From Phytopseudomonas straminea (lineage in GTDB: Bacteria; Pseudomonadota; Gammaproteobacteria; Pseudomonadales; Pseudomonadaceae), in the NCBI RefSeq assembly GCF_900112645.1, contig NZ_FOMO01000003.1, positions 372,001 through 436,000 on the forward strand: a DNA stretch of 64,000 nucleotides. Direction: 5' to 3'. Positions 17,696 through 25,245 of the stretch are shown here, piece by piece (the stretch's first letter is position 1; each line of letters starts with the position of its first letter). The position numbers were made by a program, and so were the translations under genes. Under the pieces are notes generated by a model. It made no database searches and had not been told where the DNA came from. It saw only the letters and a program-made list of their open reading frames with translations.

Positions 17696-17857
17696 GGCGT
17701 CAATCTCGTCCCGAGGTCTGACTAAAGGCGTTGCTGGAGGCGCAGGGTGCTACCTCCATGGCGACCTCCTGCCCGTGAGTGCGCGGCAATCACGGCAGGT
17801 TATGACATCTGTCCAACATGCTGCGTGATCCGTCACGCAAATCGGCAGGGTGCTTGA

Positions 17858-18550
17858 TCAGTGCAGCGTCGGCGTAAGCCGTTCGGCGACCAGCTGGCGG
17901 GCCTGATGGGCGAGCTGATCCAGGTGATAGTCACGCTGTTTCTCGGCCTCGCTCATGGCCTTCTTGCCATGCTGCTTGAGCAGGTAGGCGTGGATCTGCC
18001 GCACTTCGGTGGACTGAAACACCGGCGCCAGATCCTGCACGGCCACCAGGCCATCGGAGCGCTGGTCTCGGGTGTTCATCAGCACCTGCGGCCCTTGGGC
18101 GGCTAGCACCTGCAGGCCCATGGCCTCGAAGGTCGGCACCTTGCCGGCGACGCAAGCCAGCTCCAGATGGGGATGCCGCTCGGTGATGCGCTGCAGCATG
18201 GCGCGAGCGATACCCCGACGGCGGTGGCTGGCGGCCACGGCCATGTAGGCGAGGGTGCAGGCCTCGGCGTCGTCCTGGCTGGGCAGGTACAGGGCGAAAC
18301 CCAGCACCACGGCAGGGTCCTGATCGTCCAGGGCCAGCAGCAGGTGCGTCGGGCTATCGGCTTCGCCATTCATGGCCTGCAGGTACAGGTGCACTTCATA
18401 GCCGATCACATACTGGTACAGCTGGAACAGCGGGTTGCTGGGCGTCAGCGGCACCGGGCTGATATCGCTGAAGTAGTCCACCACCATCTGCAGCACCTGG
18501 GCTTTGAGGGACTCGGGTGGCGGGGCATCGAGGTGGGTGAGGGTGAACAT
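17858..18550 (-). CDS. GNAT-family N-acetyltransferase
   Basis: A 230-residue protein. The central part has the acetyl-CoA-binding signature: ACTLAYMAVAASHRRRGIARAMLQRITERHP, where the RRGIA is motif A. It is preceded by a strand region LLLALDDQDPAVVLGFALYLP. The C-terminal 60 residues (QIHAYLLKQHGKKAMSEAEKQRDYHL) form a long helical extension not part of the GNAT core. The substrate is unknown. It is divergent from the small protein gene at 18684. Confidence 0.78.
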   Translation of the reverse strand: MFTLTHLDAPPPESLKAQVLQMVVDYFSDISPVPLTPSNPLFQLYQYVIGYEVHLYLQAMNGEADSPTHLLLALDDQDPAVVLGFALYLPSQDDAEACTLAYMAVAASHRRRGIARAMLQRITERHPHLELACVAGKVPTFEAMGLQVLAAQGPQVLMNTRDQRSDGLVAVQDLAPVFQSTEVRQIHAYLLKQHGKKAMSEAEKQRDYHLDQLAHQARQLVAERLTPTLH

Positions 18551-18683
18551 CGGGCGGGCTCTTGATAAAAACGGCAGCCGGCATTGTAACGCGTGGTGCC
18601 GGTGAGCGTTGGCGCCGAGGGTCTATGGGGTTGCCGTCTCGGGTAACATGGCGCCACATCGAGCATTGATCCAGAAGGGCCTT

Positions 18684-19019
18684 ATGGCAGCGTCGAAACG
18701 AAAATGTGCAGGTATCGAGCGCGAGCTGATTCGCACCCTGACTGACGCCTGCGAAACGGCAAAGAGCGAAATCGTCGGCTTCCAGTGGCTCACCCATGAG
18801 GTGGACTACGAGCGCTTTCCAGAGAGTCTGTTCGTCACCTGGATGTTCGACAGCGAAGCCAGCAAGGCGAGGGCGCTGGCCAGCGCGGACCAGGCCAGGA
18901 TGCTGGCGCTGACCCTGGCCGCGTTCGAGGCAGTGGGCATCAGTGTGGCCCGCATCGCCGATCACGTGGCGTTTTCGGTCGAGCAGCCGGCAAGGGGCAA
19001 ACGTGGCCAAGGACATTGA
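18684..19019 (+). CDS. Conserved hypothetical protein
   Basis: A 111-residue protein starting MAASKRKCAGIERELIRTLT, with an AGAAGGG ribosome site about 6 bp before the ATG. It is mixed helix and strand (VGFQWLTHEVDYERFPESLF, then VTWMFDSEASKARALAS) with no catalytic motif I recognise. The 3' end overlaps the start of the DUF1289 gene by 17 bp, so the two are probably co-translated. Similar proteins in pseudomonads are sometimes labelled Fis-like regulators, but I see no Fis HTH here. The function is unknown. Confidence 0.68.
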   Translation: MAASKRKCAGIERELIRTLTDACETAKSEIVGFQWLTHEVDYERFPESLFVTWMFDSEASKARALASADQARMLALTLAAFEAVGISVARIADHVAFSVEQPARGKRGQGH

Positions 19020-19203
19020 AAACCCCTGCGTGTCGCTGTGTCAGCTCAACAGTGAGATGTGCGTGAGCTGCGGCCGCACCCGCGAAGAAATTCGCAAATG
19101 GCGCGGCATGAAACGCCCGGAGAAGATGGCCACGGTGCAGAAGGCGGCGGTGCGGATGAAGGCGATTGCCAAGAAGAAGGGCAAGGGGCAGAAGTCCGAT
19201 TAG
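19003..19203 (+). CDS. DUF1289 cysteine-motif protein
   Basis: A 66-residue protein. The N-terminal half carries the DUF1289 pattern ENPCVSLCQLNSEMCVSCGR with cysteines at 9, 13, 20 and 23 that probably bind a metal, followed by TREEIRKWRGM. The C-terminus is very Lys-rich. The start is a GTG at 19003 with AAGGGG about 5 bp upstream, inside the preceding gene. The function of the family is not established; the coupling with the upstream hypothetical gene is the only context. Confidence 0.8.
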   Translation: MAKDIENPCVSLCQLNSEMCVSCGRTREEIRKWRGMKRPEKMATVQKAAVRMKAIAKKKGKGQKSD

Positions 19204-19219
19204 CCGTATGGAAGTAGTC

Positions 19220-19268
19220 ACGTAGGGGGGGGGCGGGGCGCGTAGCCGACGCTTTTTTCATCCACCAC
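19220..19268. repeat. Degenerate copy of the GTAGGGTGG...CATCCACC repeat
   Basis: GTAGGGGGGGGGCGGGGCG followed by GACGCTTTTTTCATCCACCA keeps both ends of the hairpin repeat at 21624-21652, but a G-tract and an insertion have broken the left arm. It belongs to the same family as the copies around the RAYT gene about 2.4 kb away. Confidence 0.55.
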
Positions 19269-19366
19269 AGTGATATATCGGCGCAATGGTTTAGTTAATG
19301 AGGGGATTGTGGATGACTTGCGGAAAGGATTTCCCTGCCGACGGTCTCGCAGCCATGGGCATCGCC

Positions 19367-20065
19367 TTATGGCTGTACCACCACGCCACGTTTGAGATTG
19401 TCTGACCGCCAGCGTGCCAGCAGCCAGCCACCTTGGCCGACGAAGCGCTGCGACGAGAAGCTGAGGCTGCTGATATTGGTCAGGCGAAAATGCCGGTAGT
19501 CGCTGCGCAGTTCGCACCAAGCGGCGAGAATCCGGAAGCCGTCGAAATAGCCGAGGGCGACGGGCTGTAAGGTACGTTGAGTCACGGCCCCCTTGCTGTC
19601 GGCATAGTCGATCAGCACCTTGCGCTCGTCACGAATCGCCTCGCGCAGCAGCTCTGCGGTGGCACCATCGCTGTCGTCGTGTCCGGGGCCGGCGAATAGC
19701 GCCGCCTGTTCCAGCTGCTGCAGCGCCTGTTGACCCAGCACTGTGCGCAACTTGCCTTGTACCGTTTGCGAGGCCTGCGCCAGGGCTGGATCCGTTCTGC
19801 GCTGCACCCAGCGCAGGCCCAGTATCAGCGCCTCCAGTTCCACCTGCGTGAACATCAGCGTTGGCAGCATATAGCCGGGCTTGAGCACATAGCCGATGCC
19901 AGGCTCGCCCTGGATATCGGCGCCCTGGCGTTGCAGGGTGGCGATGTCGCGGTACAGCGTTCGCAGGCTTACCTGCAGCTCATTGGCGAGCACCTGCCCG
20001 CTGACCGGCAGGCGTTTACAGCGCAGTAGCTGGAGCAAATGCATCAAGCGTTCGGTACGGTTCAT
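19367..20065 (-). CDS. YafY/WYL-family transcriptional regulator
   Basis: A 232-residue protein. The N-terminal winged helix is MNRTERLMHLLQLLRCKRLP followed by ELQVSLRTLYRDIATLQRQG. The middle holds IQGEPGIGYVLKPGYMLPTLMFTQ, and the C-terminal WYL-like domain holds RKVLIDYADSKGAVTQRTLQPV and GFRILAAWCELRSDYRHFRL. It is divergent from a VOC protein gene, the arrangement usual for this subfamily. A perfect palindrome at 20076-20092 lies right next to the start, so autorepression with control of the VOC gene is likely. The start at 20065 is preferred over 20074, which would touch the palindrome and leave no ribosome site. Confidence 0.87.
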   Translation of the reverse strand: MNRTERLMHLLQLLRCKRLPVSGQVLANELQVSLRTLYRDIATLQRQGADIQGEPGIGYVLKPGYMLPTLMFTQVELEALILGLRWVQRRTDPALAQASQTVQGKLRTVLGQQALQQLEQAALFAGPGHDDSDGATAELLREAIRDERKVLIDYADSKGAVTQRTLQPVALGYFDGFRILAAWCELRSDYRHFRLTNISSLSFSSQRFVGQGGWLLARWRSDNLKRGVVVQP

Positions 20066-20075
20066 CGGCACCATG

Positions 20076-20092
20076 CTGACAGGAACTGTCAG
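20076..20092. promoter_or_regulatory. Perfect operator palindrome between WYL regulator and VOC gene
   Basis: CTGACAG-GAA-CTGTCAG is a perfect 7-3-7 inverted repeat in the 70-bp gap between the divergent genes at 20065 and 20136. Related YafY-type regulators have TGACAGnnnCTGTCA-like sites in this position. It would cover the promoters of both genes. Confidence 0.75.
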
Positions 20093-20135
20093 TAGCGTCG
20101 ACTAGGCTGGGCTCTCATTCAACAGGAGCCATGCC

Positions 20136-20501
20136 ATGAGTCATCCCAACTTGCTTATTCTCTATGTCGCCGACCCAGCGGCCAGCAGCACCTTCTATCA
20201 AGGCCTGCTGCAGCAGGCGCCCACGGACAGCTTTCCCAACTATGTGGCGTTTGTGCTGACCGACCAGTTGAGCCTCGGGCTCTGGTCCGAGCAGGCTGCC
20301 AATTTTCGTTCTGCTGGCAGCGGGCACCGCTTCGAAGTCGGCTATATGGTCGAGACCGAGGCGCAAGTGGAGCAGCTCTATGCTCGCTGGCAGGCGCTTG
20401 GCGTCAGTATCGAGCAACCGCTGGCGCGGGCCGTGTTTGGCCTGACTTTCGTCGCGCTCGATCCCGACGGGCATCGGTTGCGGGTCTGCACTCGGGACTA
20501 A
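20136..20501 (+). CDS. VOC (glyoxalase/bleomycin-resistance/dioxygenase) family protein
   Basis: A 121-residue single-module pair of beta-alpha-beta-beta-beta units: LLILYVADPAASSTFYQGLL at the N-terminus and a closing segment VFGLTFVALDPDGHRLRVCT. The usual VOC metal positions are not all His or Glu, and the segment at residue 5 lacks the typical His, so a metal enzyme is not certain; it may bind a drug or metabolite instead. AGGAG lies 9 bp upstream of the ATG. It is divergent from the WYL regulator that probably controls it. Confidence 0.8.
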   Translation: MSHPNLLILYVADPAASSTFYQGLLQQAPTDSFPNYVAFVLTDQLSLGLWSEQAANFRSAGSGHRFEVGYMVETEAQVEQLYARWQALGVSIEQPLARAVFGLTFVALDPDGHRLRVCTRD

Positions 20502-20651
20502 CCGGTAGGGTGGAGCGGGACTCGCGCCAGCGGTTGCTCGCTGCAACCTGGGCCCAGCTGGCACGGCCCAAACTGCCCAGCAGAGCCATTGCCTTGTTTG
20601 GCTTCTATACGCGCCTTTAAAATGGCCGGCCCTTGCAAGGCAGGAAACACC

Positions 20652-21617
20652 ATGTGGTTCACGAAGAAAAAGACGCTCAGTGACGAGCAGGCGACGGCGC
20701 TCAATGAGCAGGCATGGGCGGCGTTTCGCGAGCAGGATCTGGACACCGCGCTGGAGCATTTCCAGACCCTTGCCAAGGCGTGTCCTGCCGACCCGCGCTG
20801 GATGAACGGCGTTGGCGCGGTGAGCCTGGCCCGTGAAGATCGCGCCGGCGCCCGTCGACACTTTCAGATGGCTGCCGAGCACGATTATCCCGGCAGCCAC
20901 TACAACCTCGGCATCATGGCCTATCAGCAAGATGACCTGGACGCCGCCCGCCGGCACTTCCTGAGGGCTGCCGAGCACGATTATCCGGGCAGCCATTACA
21001 ACCTTGGCACCATGGCCTTCCAGGAAGGCGATCATGATGCTGCCCGCCATTATTTCCAGCAGGCCGCCAAGTACGATTGCCCCCGCAGCCACTTCTACCT
21101 TGGCAGCATGGCCTACCAGGACGGCGATCACGATGCCGCCGTCGAGCACCTCGAAAACGCCGTGCGGCATGGTCACCCGGAGGCCCTGAATCTGCTCGGC
21201 GACATCCATTTGCACGCCGAGCGCTATCCGCAGGCCGAGCAGGCCTACCGACGCGCCGCCGAACTGGGGCATGTCGACGGCTACAACAATCTCGGCCTGT
21301 TATATCTGCAGCTTGAGGATTACCAGCAGGCCAAGCAGGCGCTGTTGCAGGCCCTGCAATCCGACCACGTCTACGCCCAGCACAATCTGGCGGTGGCCTA
21401 TCATCGTCTGGGCGAGCTGGAGGCGGCTGAGCGCTGGTATCTGATTTCCTTCTCGCAGCACGGCAACCTGCAGTCGCTGGAGAACCTTGGGCATGTGTAT
21501 GGCGACAGTGGGCGTGAAGTCGAGGGGCGGGCGTTGGTCGCGGCCTCTGACAAGCTCTATGAGGATCAGCCGCTCAACGAGTATGAGCAGGCGTTGATTG
21601 ATCGTTTGTTGGCCTGA
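20652..21617 (+). CDS. TPR/Sel1-like repeat protein
   Basis: A 321-residue soluble protein made of tandem helical repeats. The repeat units AAEHDYPGSHYNLGIMAYQQ and AAEHDYPGSHYNLGTMAFQE follow each other almost identically, as expected from recent duplication, and four to five more divergent units follow up to LENLGHVYGDSGREVEGRAL. An AGGA site lies about 7 bp before the ATG at 20652. There is no signal peptide or enzymatic domain, so it is probably a scaffold. A hairpin repeat follows its stop directly. Partners are unknown. Confidence 0.82.
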   Translation: MWFTKKKTLSDEQATALNEQAWAAFREQDLDTALEHFQTLAKACPADPRWMNGVGAVSLAREDRAGARRHFQMAAEHDYPGSHYNLGIMAYQQDDLDAARRHFLRAAEHDYPGSHYNLGTMAFQEGDHDAARHYFQQAAKYDCPRSHFYLGSMAYQDGDHDAAVEHLENAVRHGHPEALNLLGDIHLHAERYPQAEQAYRRAAELGHVDGYNNLGLLYLQLEDYQQAKQALLQALQSDHVYAQHNLAVAYHRLGELEAAERWYLISFSQHGNLQSLENLGHVYGDSGREVEGRALVAASDKLYEDQPLNEYEQALIDRLLA

Positions 21618-21623
21618 ATCACG

Positions 21624-21653
21624 TAGGGTGGATGACGCTTTTTTCATCCACCA
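21624..21653. repeat. RAYT-associated hairpin repeat, copy 1
   Basis: GTAGGGTGGATGACGC followed by TTTTTTCATCCACC forms a 9-bp perfect stem (21627-21635 with 21644-21652) and an 8-nt loop. It is 6 bp after the TPR stop and 22 bp from the 3' end of the transposase gene. The same sequence recurs on the other side of that gene. Confidence 0.82.
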
Positions 21654-21674
21654 CCGCAATATGACGTCGAACCC

Positions 21675-22205
21675 TTACTCGCCGTAATTATGGTCATCCC
21701 GCTCGGGCTCTACACACCAACTGGCGGGATAGACGCCCATTGCCACTGCCCGGTGAAAACTCGAATACGGCCAATCTTCAAGGCGCTCTACATGACCGTG
21801 TTTCAGTGGGTTGATGTGGATGTAATCGAAGTGGTGCCGGTAATCCCGCTCATCGCGGATCAGATGCTCCCAGTAACGTCGTTGCCATATACCGCGCTCG
21901 CCGCGGCGTTGCTGGTTAGCCGTGCGTGTTTCGGTGACCGGGAGGCGTTTGGTGAAGGCGAATTTGATGATTTTCCAGCGCAGGGCAAAGTCGGCATCGC
22001 CCGGCGGTAGTGTCCACAGGCAGTGCATATGGTCGGGCAACACCACCCAGGCATCGATATGAAAGGGGTGCCGAGCCCGCGTAGCTCGTACCGTCTCGCG
22101 CAGCAGATCAATCTCGCGGATCAGCAGATCGCTGCGGCGATCACGCAGGTTGACGGTGAAGAAGTAAGTAGCGCCGGGAGCGCGAGCGCGGCGGTAGTTG
22201 GGCAT
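21675..22205 (-). CDS. REP-associated tyrosine transposase (RAYT, Y1/IS200-like)
   Basis: A 176-residue Y1-type single-strand transposase. The HUH motif is H59-M-H61 in WVVLPDHMHCLWTLP. The C-terminal part has the RAYT pattern WQRRYWEHLIRDERDYRHHF, then YIHINPLKHGHVERLEDWPYSSF, where Y128 is the candidate nucleophile. RAYTs are single-copy, vertically kept relatives of IS200/IS605 transposases that cut and move or maintain REP sequences. Here REP-like hairpins with GTAGGGTGGA heads flank the gene on both sides (21624-21653 and 22243-22318), as expected for its cognate substrate. The start at 22205 gives the typical MPNYRRARAPG N-terminus; the gene looks intact. Confidence 0.92.
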   Translation of the reverse strand: MPNYRRARAPGATYFFTVNLRDRRSDLLIREIDLLRETVRATRARHPFHIDAWVVLPDHMHCLWTLPPGDADFALRWKIIKFAFTKRLPVTETRTANQQRRGERGIWQRRYWEHLIRDERDYRHHFDYIHINPLKHGHVERLEDWPYSSFHRAVAMGVYPASWCVEPERDDHNYGE

Positions 22206-22242
22206 GGTCGCTCGTCCTTGAGCCATGTGTTGCCTGAACCAT

Positions 22243-22318
22243 GGTGGACAAGCTTCGCGTTGTCCACCCTACGCGGTGGATATTGCGGCGTAGGGTGGAT
22301 GACGCTTTTTCATCCACC
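22243..22318. repeat. REPIN-like inverted pair of the RAYT-associated repeat, copies 2 and 3
   Basis: Two hairpins of opposite orientation stand back to back. The first is GGTGGACA (22243-22250) paired with TGTCCACC (22261-22268); the second is GGTGGATGA (22294-22302) paired with TCATCCACC (22310-22318). The GTAGGG heads point to the middle. This is the two-REP arrangement (REPIN) seen next to RAYT genes. Confidence 0.82.
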
Positions 22319-22390
22319 GTTTGCGGTTGTCCAGGCTACTCGCTGACGAGGCGCTTGGCGTCGTCTGAGATATTGCTACTTCAGTTATTT

Positions 22391-22463
22391 AGGGCGGATG
22401 AAATTTCTTCATCCGCCGTTGCGCTGATTGTCCGGACTACCTGTTATATCCGTCCGCCCTATC
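22391..22463. repeat. Diverged RAYT-type repeats abutting the HD-HSP90 gene
   Basis: GGCGGATGAA (22393-22402) pairs with TTCATCCGCC (22408-22417), and a GTCCGCCCTA end in the opposite orientation lies at 22452-22461. This is the GTAGGGTGGATGA repeat with T-to-C changes on both arms, so the stem is kept. The right end touches the stop codon of the AT-rich gene at 22464. Confidence 0.75.
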
Positions 22464-25139
22464 TTACGATGAAAGGGTGGCTGATGATTTTCCATCATTC
22501 GATGGTGACCGCTGGGCTAAGAAGTCAGCCTTTGTAACCATAACCCCTTCAGCCAAGATTGGGCCGCTTGGACTATTTCCTATCAATACCGTGTCCTCAT
22601 CATTTTCCCTGATCACGAAATCTATTAAGGTTTCTTGCTCGACATTCCAGCTTTTTGCTATTGCACGAAGAACGCGGTGTATTATCTTCTTCTTGCCGTG
22701 TATTGATGATTCGAAGTAATTATTGCTGCTTATGAAAGGGTTTCTTGAGTGAATTATGTGGCTGGATAGTGATGTGGAGCAGGTAATGATGTTGTTGTTT
22801 AATTTTGGGTTCTCTATGTTCCTTGTTGCACTATATATTTCGTAAGATGGTATTATGATTAGTTCCTCGGGAAGTGTTAGTTGTGATAGCTCTTCCTCGG
22901 AATAGTACTGATCTTTGAATCTGCATATGGGAAGTGGGCCGGAGTCTCCGCCGCAATTTAATATTGTCTCTGCGCAGTCTAGCTGGTCTTGCTTTTCGGG
23001 GAATAAGTTAGGGACAAGATGAGCTTGCTCTGATGCCCAGGTAGATAGTTCTTCTGGGGTTGCAAGAGGCTCAGATTCATCTCTGGAAGCTCTTAGTGGT
23101 TTGCCTAGTAGTATTCCGCATATCCCCCAAAGTAAGCAGGCCTCGAGGCCGCCAATTACCAGTGCGCCTCGGATATATGCATCATGTTCTGCGAACGAGG
23201 AGCTAATGCATGCTCTTCCTATTATTTCTCCATCAGAAGATTTTATAGGCCTTATGTTTTGAGAGATTTTCTCTTGCGTGTCTAAGGGCAGATTTTGTTT
23301 TTTAAAGATATTAAAATGTCTGGTTTGAAGTCGGCTAAGCAGTTCTTTTCCGTCTATTTCCTTCCAGTCATTTCCTTTTGCTGTTAAGGTTCTGGTTCCA
23401 TTCTCAATTGTGTATATGGTGGCGTCTGTAGCAGGTGCTAAGAAAGTACACAAGTCATTAAGGGATATAGACTGCTCGTCGTTAGTGTATAAAATTCCGC
23501 CCTTATGGGTAGGCGGAGTTCTTAGTTGAAGACATATTTTGGTTCCTCCATCTCTAATACACTCCTCCGATGAGGCAGGGCGCAAAATAGGGCGCTCTCT
23601 GAGGCTAGAGCCAAATTCAAGTACAAGCGTGTCCTTTTTTGCAGATTCAGCATGTCTAGTGATGACTTTGATTTTTTCGGAAATCATAAAAGCCGAAAAA
23701 AAACCTATTCCATATTTTCCTGTTGACTTAAATCCGGACGAGAGCAATCCAGGAAATTCCTCATGAACCCTATTGGAGGACCAGAAACTTTTCCCAAAAT
23801 CTAGCAGAAAATCGGTTAGAACAGTCATGGACATTCCGGTGCCATTGTCGCTAATTGTTAGCCAATGACTGCTGTTGAGTTCCGTTAGCTCGACGACAAT
23901 TTCACCATAGTCTTCTGTTCTGTCTTCGTAATAACGCCTAGCACGAATTGCATCGCTTGAGTTTTGTATTAGCTCTCTTAGTGGTACTTGTGGATTTTTT
24001 CCATAGAGCTCTTCTCCTCCTATGCTTTTAATTATATTTGGTATGTCGGATATACTGATGGTTGCATTGATTGGGTGCCAGTCTTGAGTTCTTATATATT
24101 TTGCTAGACGCTCTGGTTGGTCCGCGCCGGCAACTCTTTTAGCTGAGAATCGTGGCTCGGAATGCTCAGTCAAGAGCGCATCTATATTTCTCAGTTCTTT
24201 ATCGACCATTCGGAGACTATCTAGGCATGTCCACCAGGCGCTAGCCTCTTGCAGTGGGAAGCTTTCGCCACTTGTAAAAATCAGGGCATCTTCTTTTAAA
24301 TAAGGTTTTAATAGTTTTTCTTGGAAGTCCCAGTGTTGAGCGGATGTAGAGTTGAGTGTGGTAAGACTTCTAACGAAAGTTGGGGCTCTACGGGCGTCTA
24401 GATGGGCTGCATCGGCTGCTCGAAGAATACACGCTAGCTTTAAAGGGTTGACGTGCCAGTCACTTGCAGAGGCCCACGGTGGAGAACCAATCTGATCTGT
24501 AAAGCGACGCTCTATTTCACTTATAGACCACCAGTGGCTGTGTGCAATCTCCCCAATTACTCTGCCAAAACTCTGTCTAATTTCTGGGTCTTCGATTAAG
24601 TATAAATTTGTGCCCTTGTAGTTGAATGTAGAAAAGGCGAGCTTCTCTGCATTCTCAGCATGGATTCTACGAAGCAGTTCGAATACTACAGTTTTATAGA
24701 TGTCAGCGGGAGGGGACTGAACCTCTTCTAGCGTGGGCTGTCGGCCCATGCTTGTCTGATATGTGCTATGAATTAAGTCAATCCAGCGCTGAGTGTTTTT
24801 TAAGGATTCTGCGCCGCCTGGTGTCGCTGCAATTGACATTCCTAGATCGTGCAAAAGAATTGCTCCGCCTAGAACATAACCTTCAGTAGGTGTGAGTTTG
24901 TAATTCTCACCAATGATTTGCGATCCTGTCTCCCATAGAGAGTCGAGGTGAGTTATGTCATGGATTGTGAGTTCAGGAAGGTCGGTCCTGATTTCATTCG
25001 CTAACTGAGCCGCGCGTTCGCGAAATTGTATAAATGAATTTCTTAACCTTTCAATATCAATAGAATGGTCAGTGTCAGTTATCCCAAGAGTATTCTTCCA
25101 TACACTACTTTGTAGTACGGTCTTTGATAGTTCTAGCAT
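22464..25139 (-). CDS. HD-like domain fused to HSP90-type GHKL ATPase, AT-rich orphan gene
   Basis: An 891-residue protein (895 if started at 25151). Counting from 25151, residues 60-255 hold an HD-like region: HDITHLD (64-70), ILLHDLGMS (98-106) and ILRAADAAHLDARR (242-255). Residues 380-545 hold an intact HSP90-type ATP site: RELIQNSSDA with E393, N397 and D400, then SDNGTGMS with D435, then STGKYGIGFFSAFMIS with the Gly-rich lid. The last 300 residues match nothing I know. The start at 25139 has GGA 7 bp upstream; the ATG at 25151 directly follows a terminator T-run. The gene is plainly AT-rich with many AGA/ATA/TTA-type codons, unlike all its neighbours, which indicates transfer. It stands alone between RAYT repeats and nrdB. 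HD and HSP90-type ATPase fusions occur among predicted bacterial conflict proteins, so a defence role is a reasonable guess but not shown. Confidence 0.78.
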   Translation of the reverse strand: MLELSKTVLQSSVWKNTLGITDTDHSIDIERLRNSFIQFRERAAQLANEIRTDLPELTIHDITHLDSLWETGSQIIGENYKLTPTEGYVLGGAILLHDLGMSIAATPGGAESLKNTQRWIDLIHSTYQTSMGRQPTLEEVQSPPADIYKTVVFELLRRIHAENAEKLAFSTFNYKGTNLYLIEDPEIRQSFGRVIGEIAHSHWWSISEIERRFTDQIGSPPWASASDWHVNPLKLACILRAADAAHLDARRAPTFVRSLTTLNSTSAQHWDFQEKLLKPYLKEDALIFTSGESFPLQEASAWWTCLDSLRMVDKELRNIDALLTEHSEPRFSAKRVAGADQPERLAKYIRTQDWHPINATISISDIPNIIKSIGGEELYGKNPQVPLRELIQNSSDAIRARRYYEDRTEDYGEIVVELTELNSSHWLTISDNGTGMSMTVLTDFLLDFGKSFWSSNRVHEEFPGLLSSGFKSTGKYGIGFFSAFMISEKIKVITRHAESAKKDTLVLEFGSSLRERPILRPASSEECIRDGGTKICLQLRTPPTHKGGILYTNDEQSISLNDLCTFLAPATDATIYTIENGTRTLTAKGNDWKEIDGKELLSRLQTRHFNIFKKQNLPLDTQEKISQNIRPIKSSDGEIIGRACISSSFAEHDAYIRGALVIGGLEACLLWGICGILLGKPLRASRDESEPLATPEELSTWASEQAHLVPNLFPEKQDQLDCAETILNCGGDSGPLPICRFKDQYYSEEELSQLTLPEELIIIPSYEIYSATRNIENPKLNNNIITCSTSLSSHIIHSRNPFISSNNYFESSIHGKKKIIHRVLRAIAKSWNVEQETLIDFVIRENDEDTVLIGNSPSGPILAEGVMVTKADFLAQRSPSNDGKSSATLSS

Positions 25140-25151
25140 TAGTATTTCCAT

Positions 25152-25176
25152 AAAAAACCCCGCACTAGGCGGGGCT
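25152..25176 (-). terminator. Rho-independent terminator of nrdB
   Basis: On the minus strand CCCCGC-CTAGT-GCGGGG is followed directly by six T. It lies 70 bp after the nrdB stop and fits the end of the nrdAB transcript. The next gene downstream, the AT-rich HD-HSP90 gene, has its first ATG right at the end of the T-run. Confidence 0.85.
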
Positions 25177-25245
25177 CTTTATTAAGCTTCAACCCCAACA
25201 TCCATGGCAGGTGTTGGGTGAATTTAGCGTGATTTCAAATTGGCA

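Noticed and set aside
19367..20501. Toxin-antitoxin module for the divergent regulator/VOC pair
   Set aside because: The genes are divergent and belong to WYL and VOC families with a standard operator; neither resembles a toxin.
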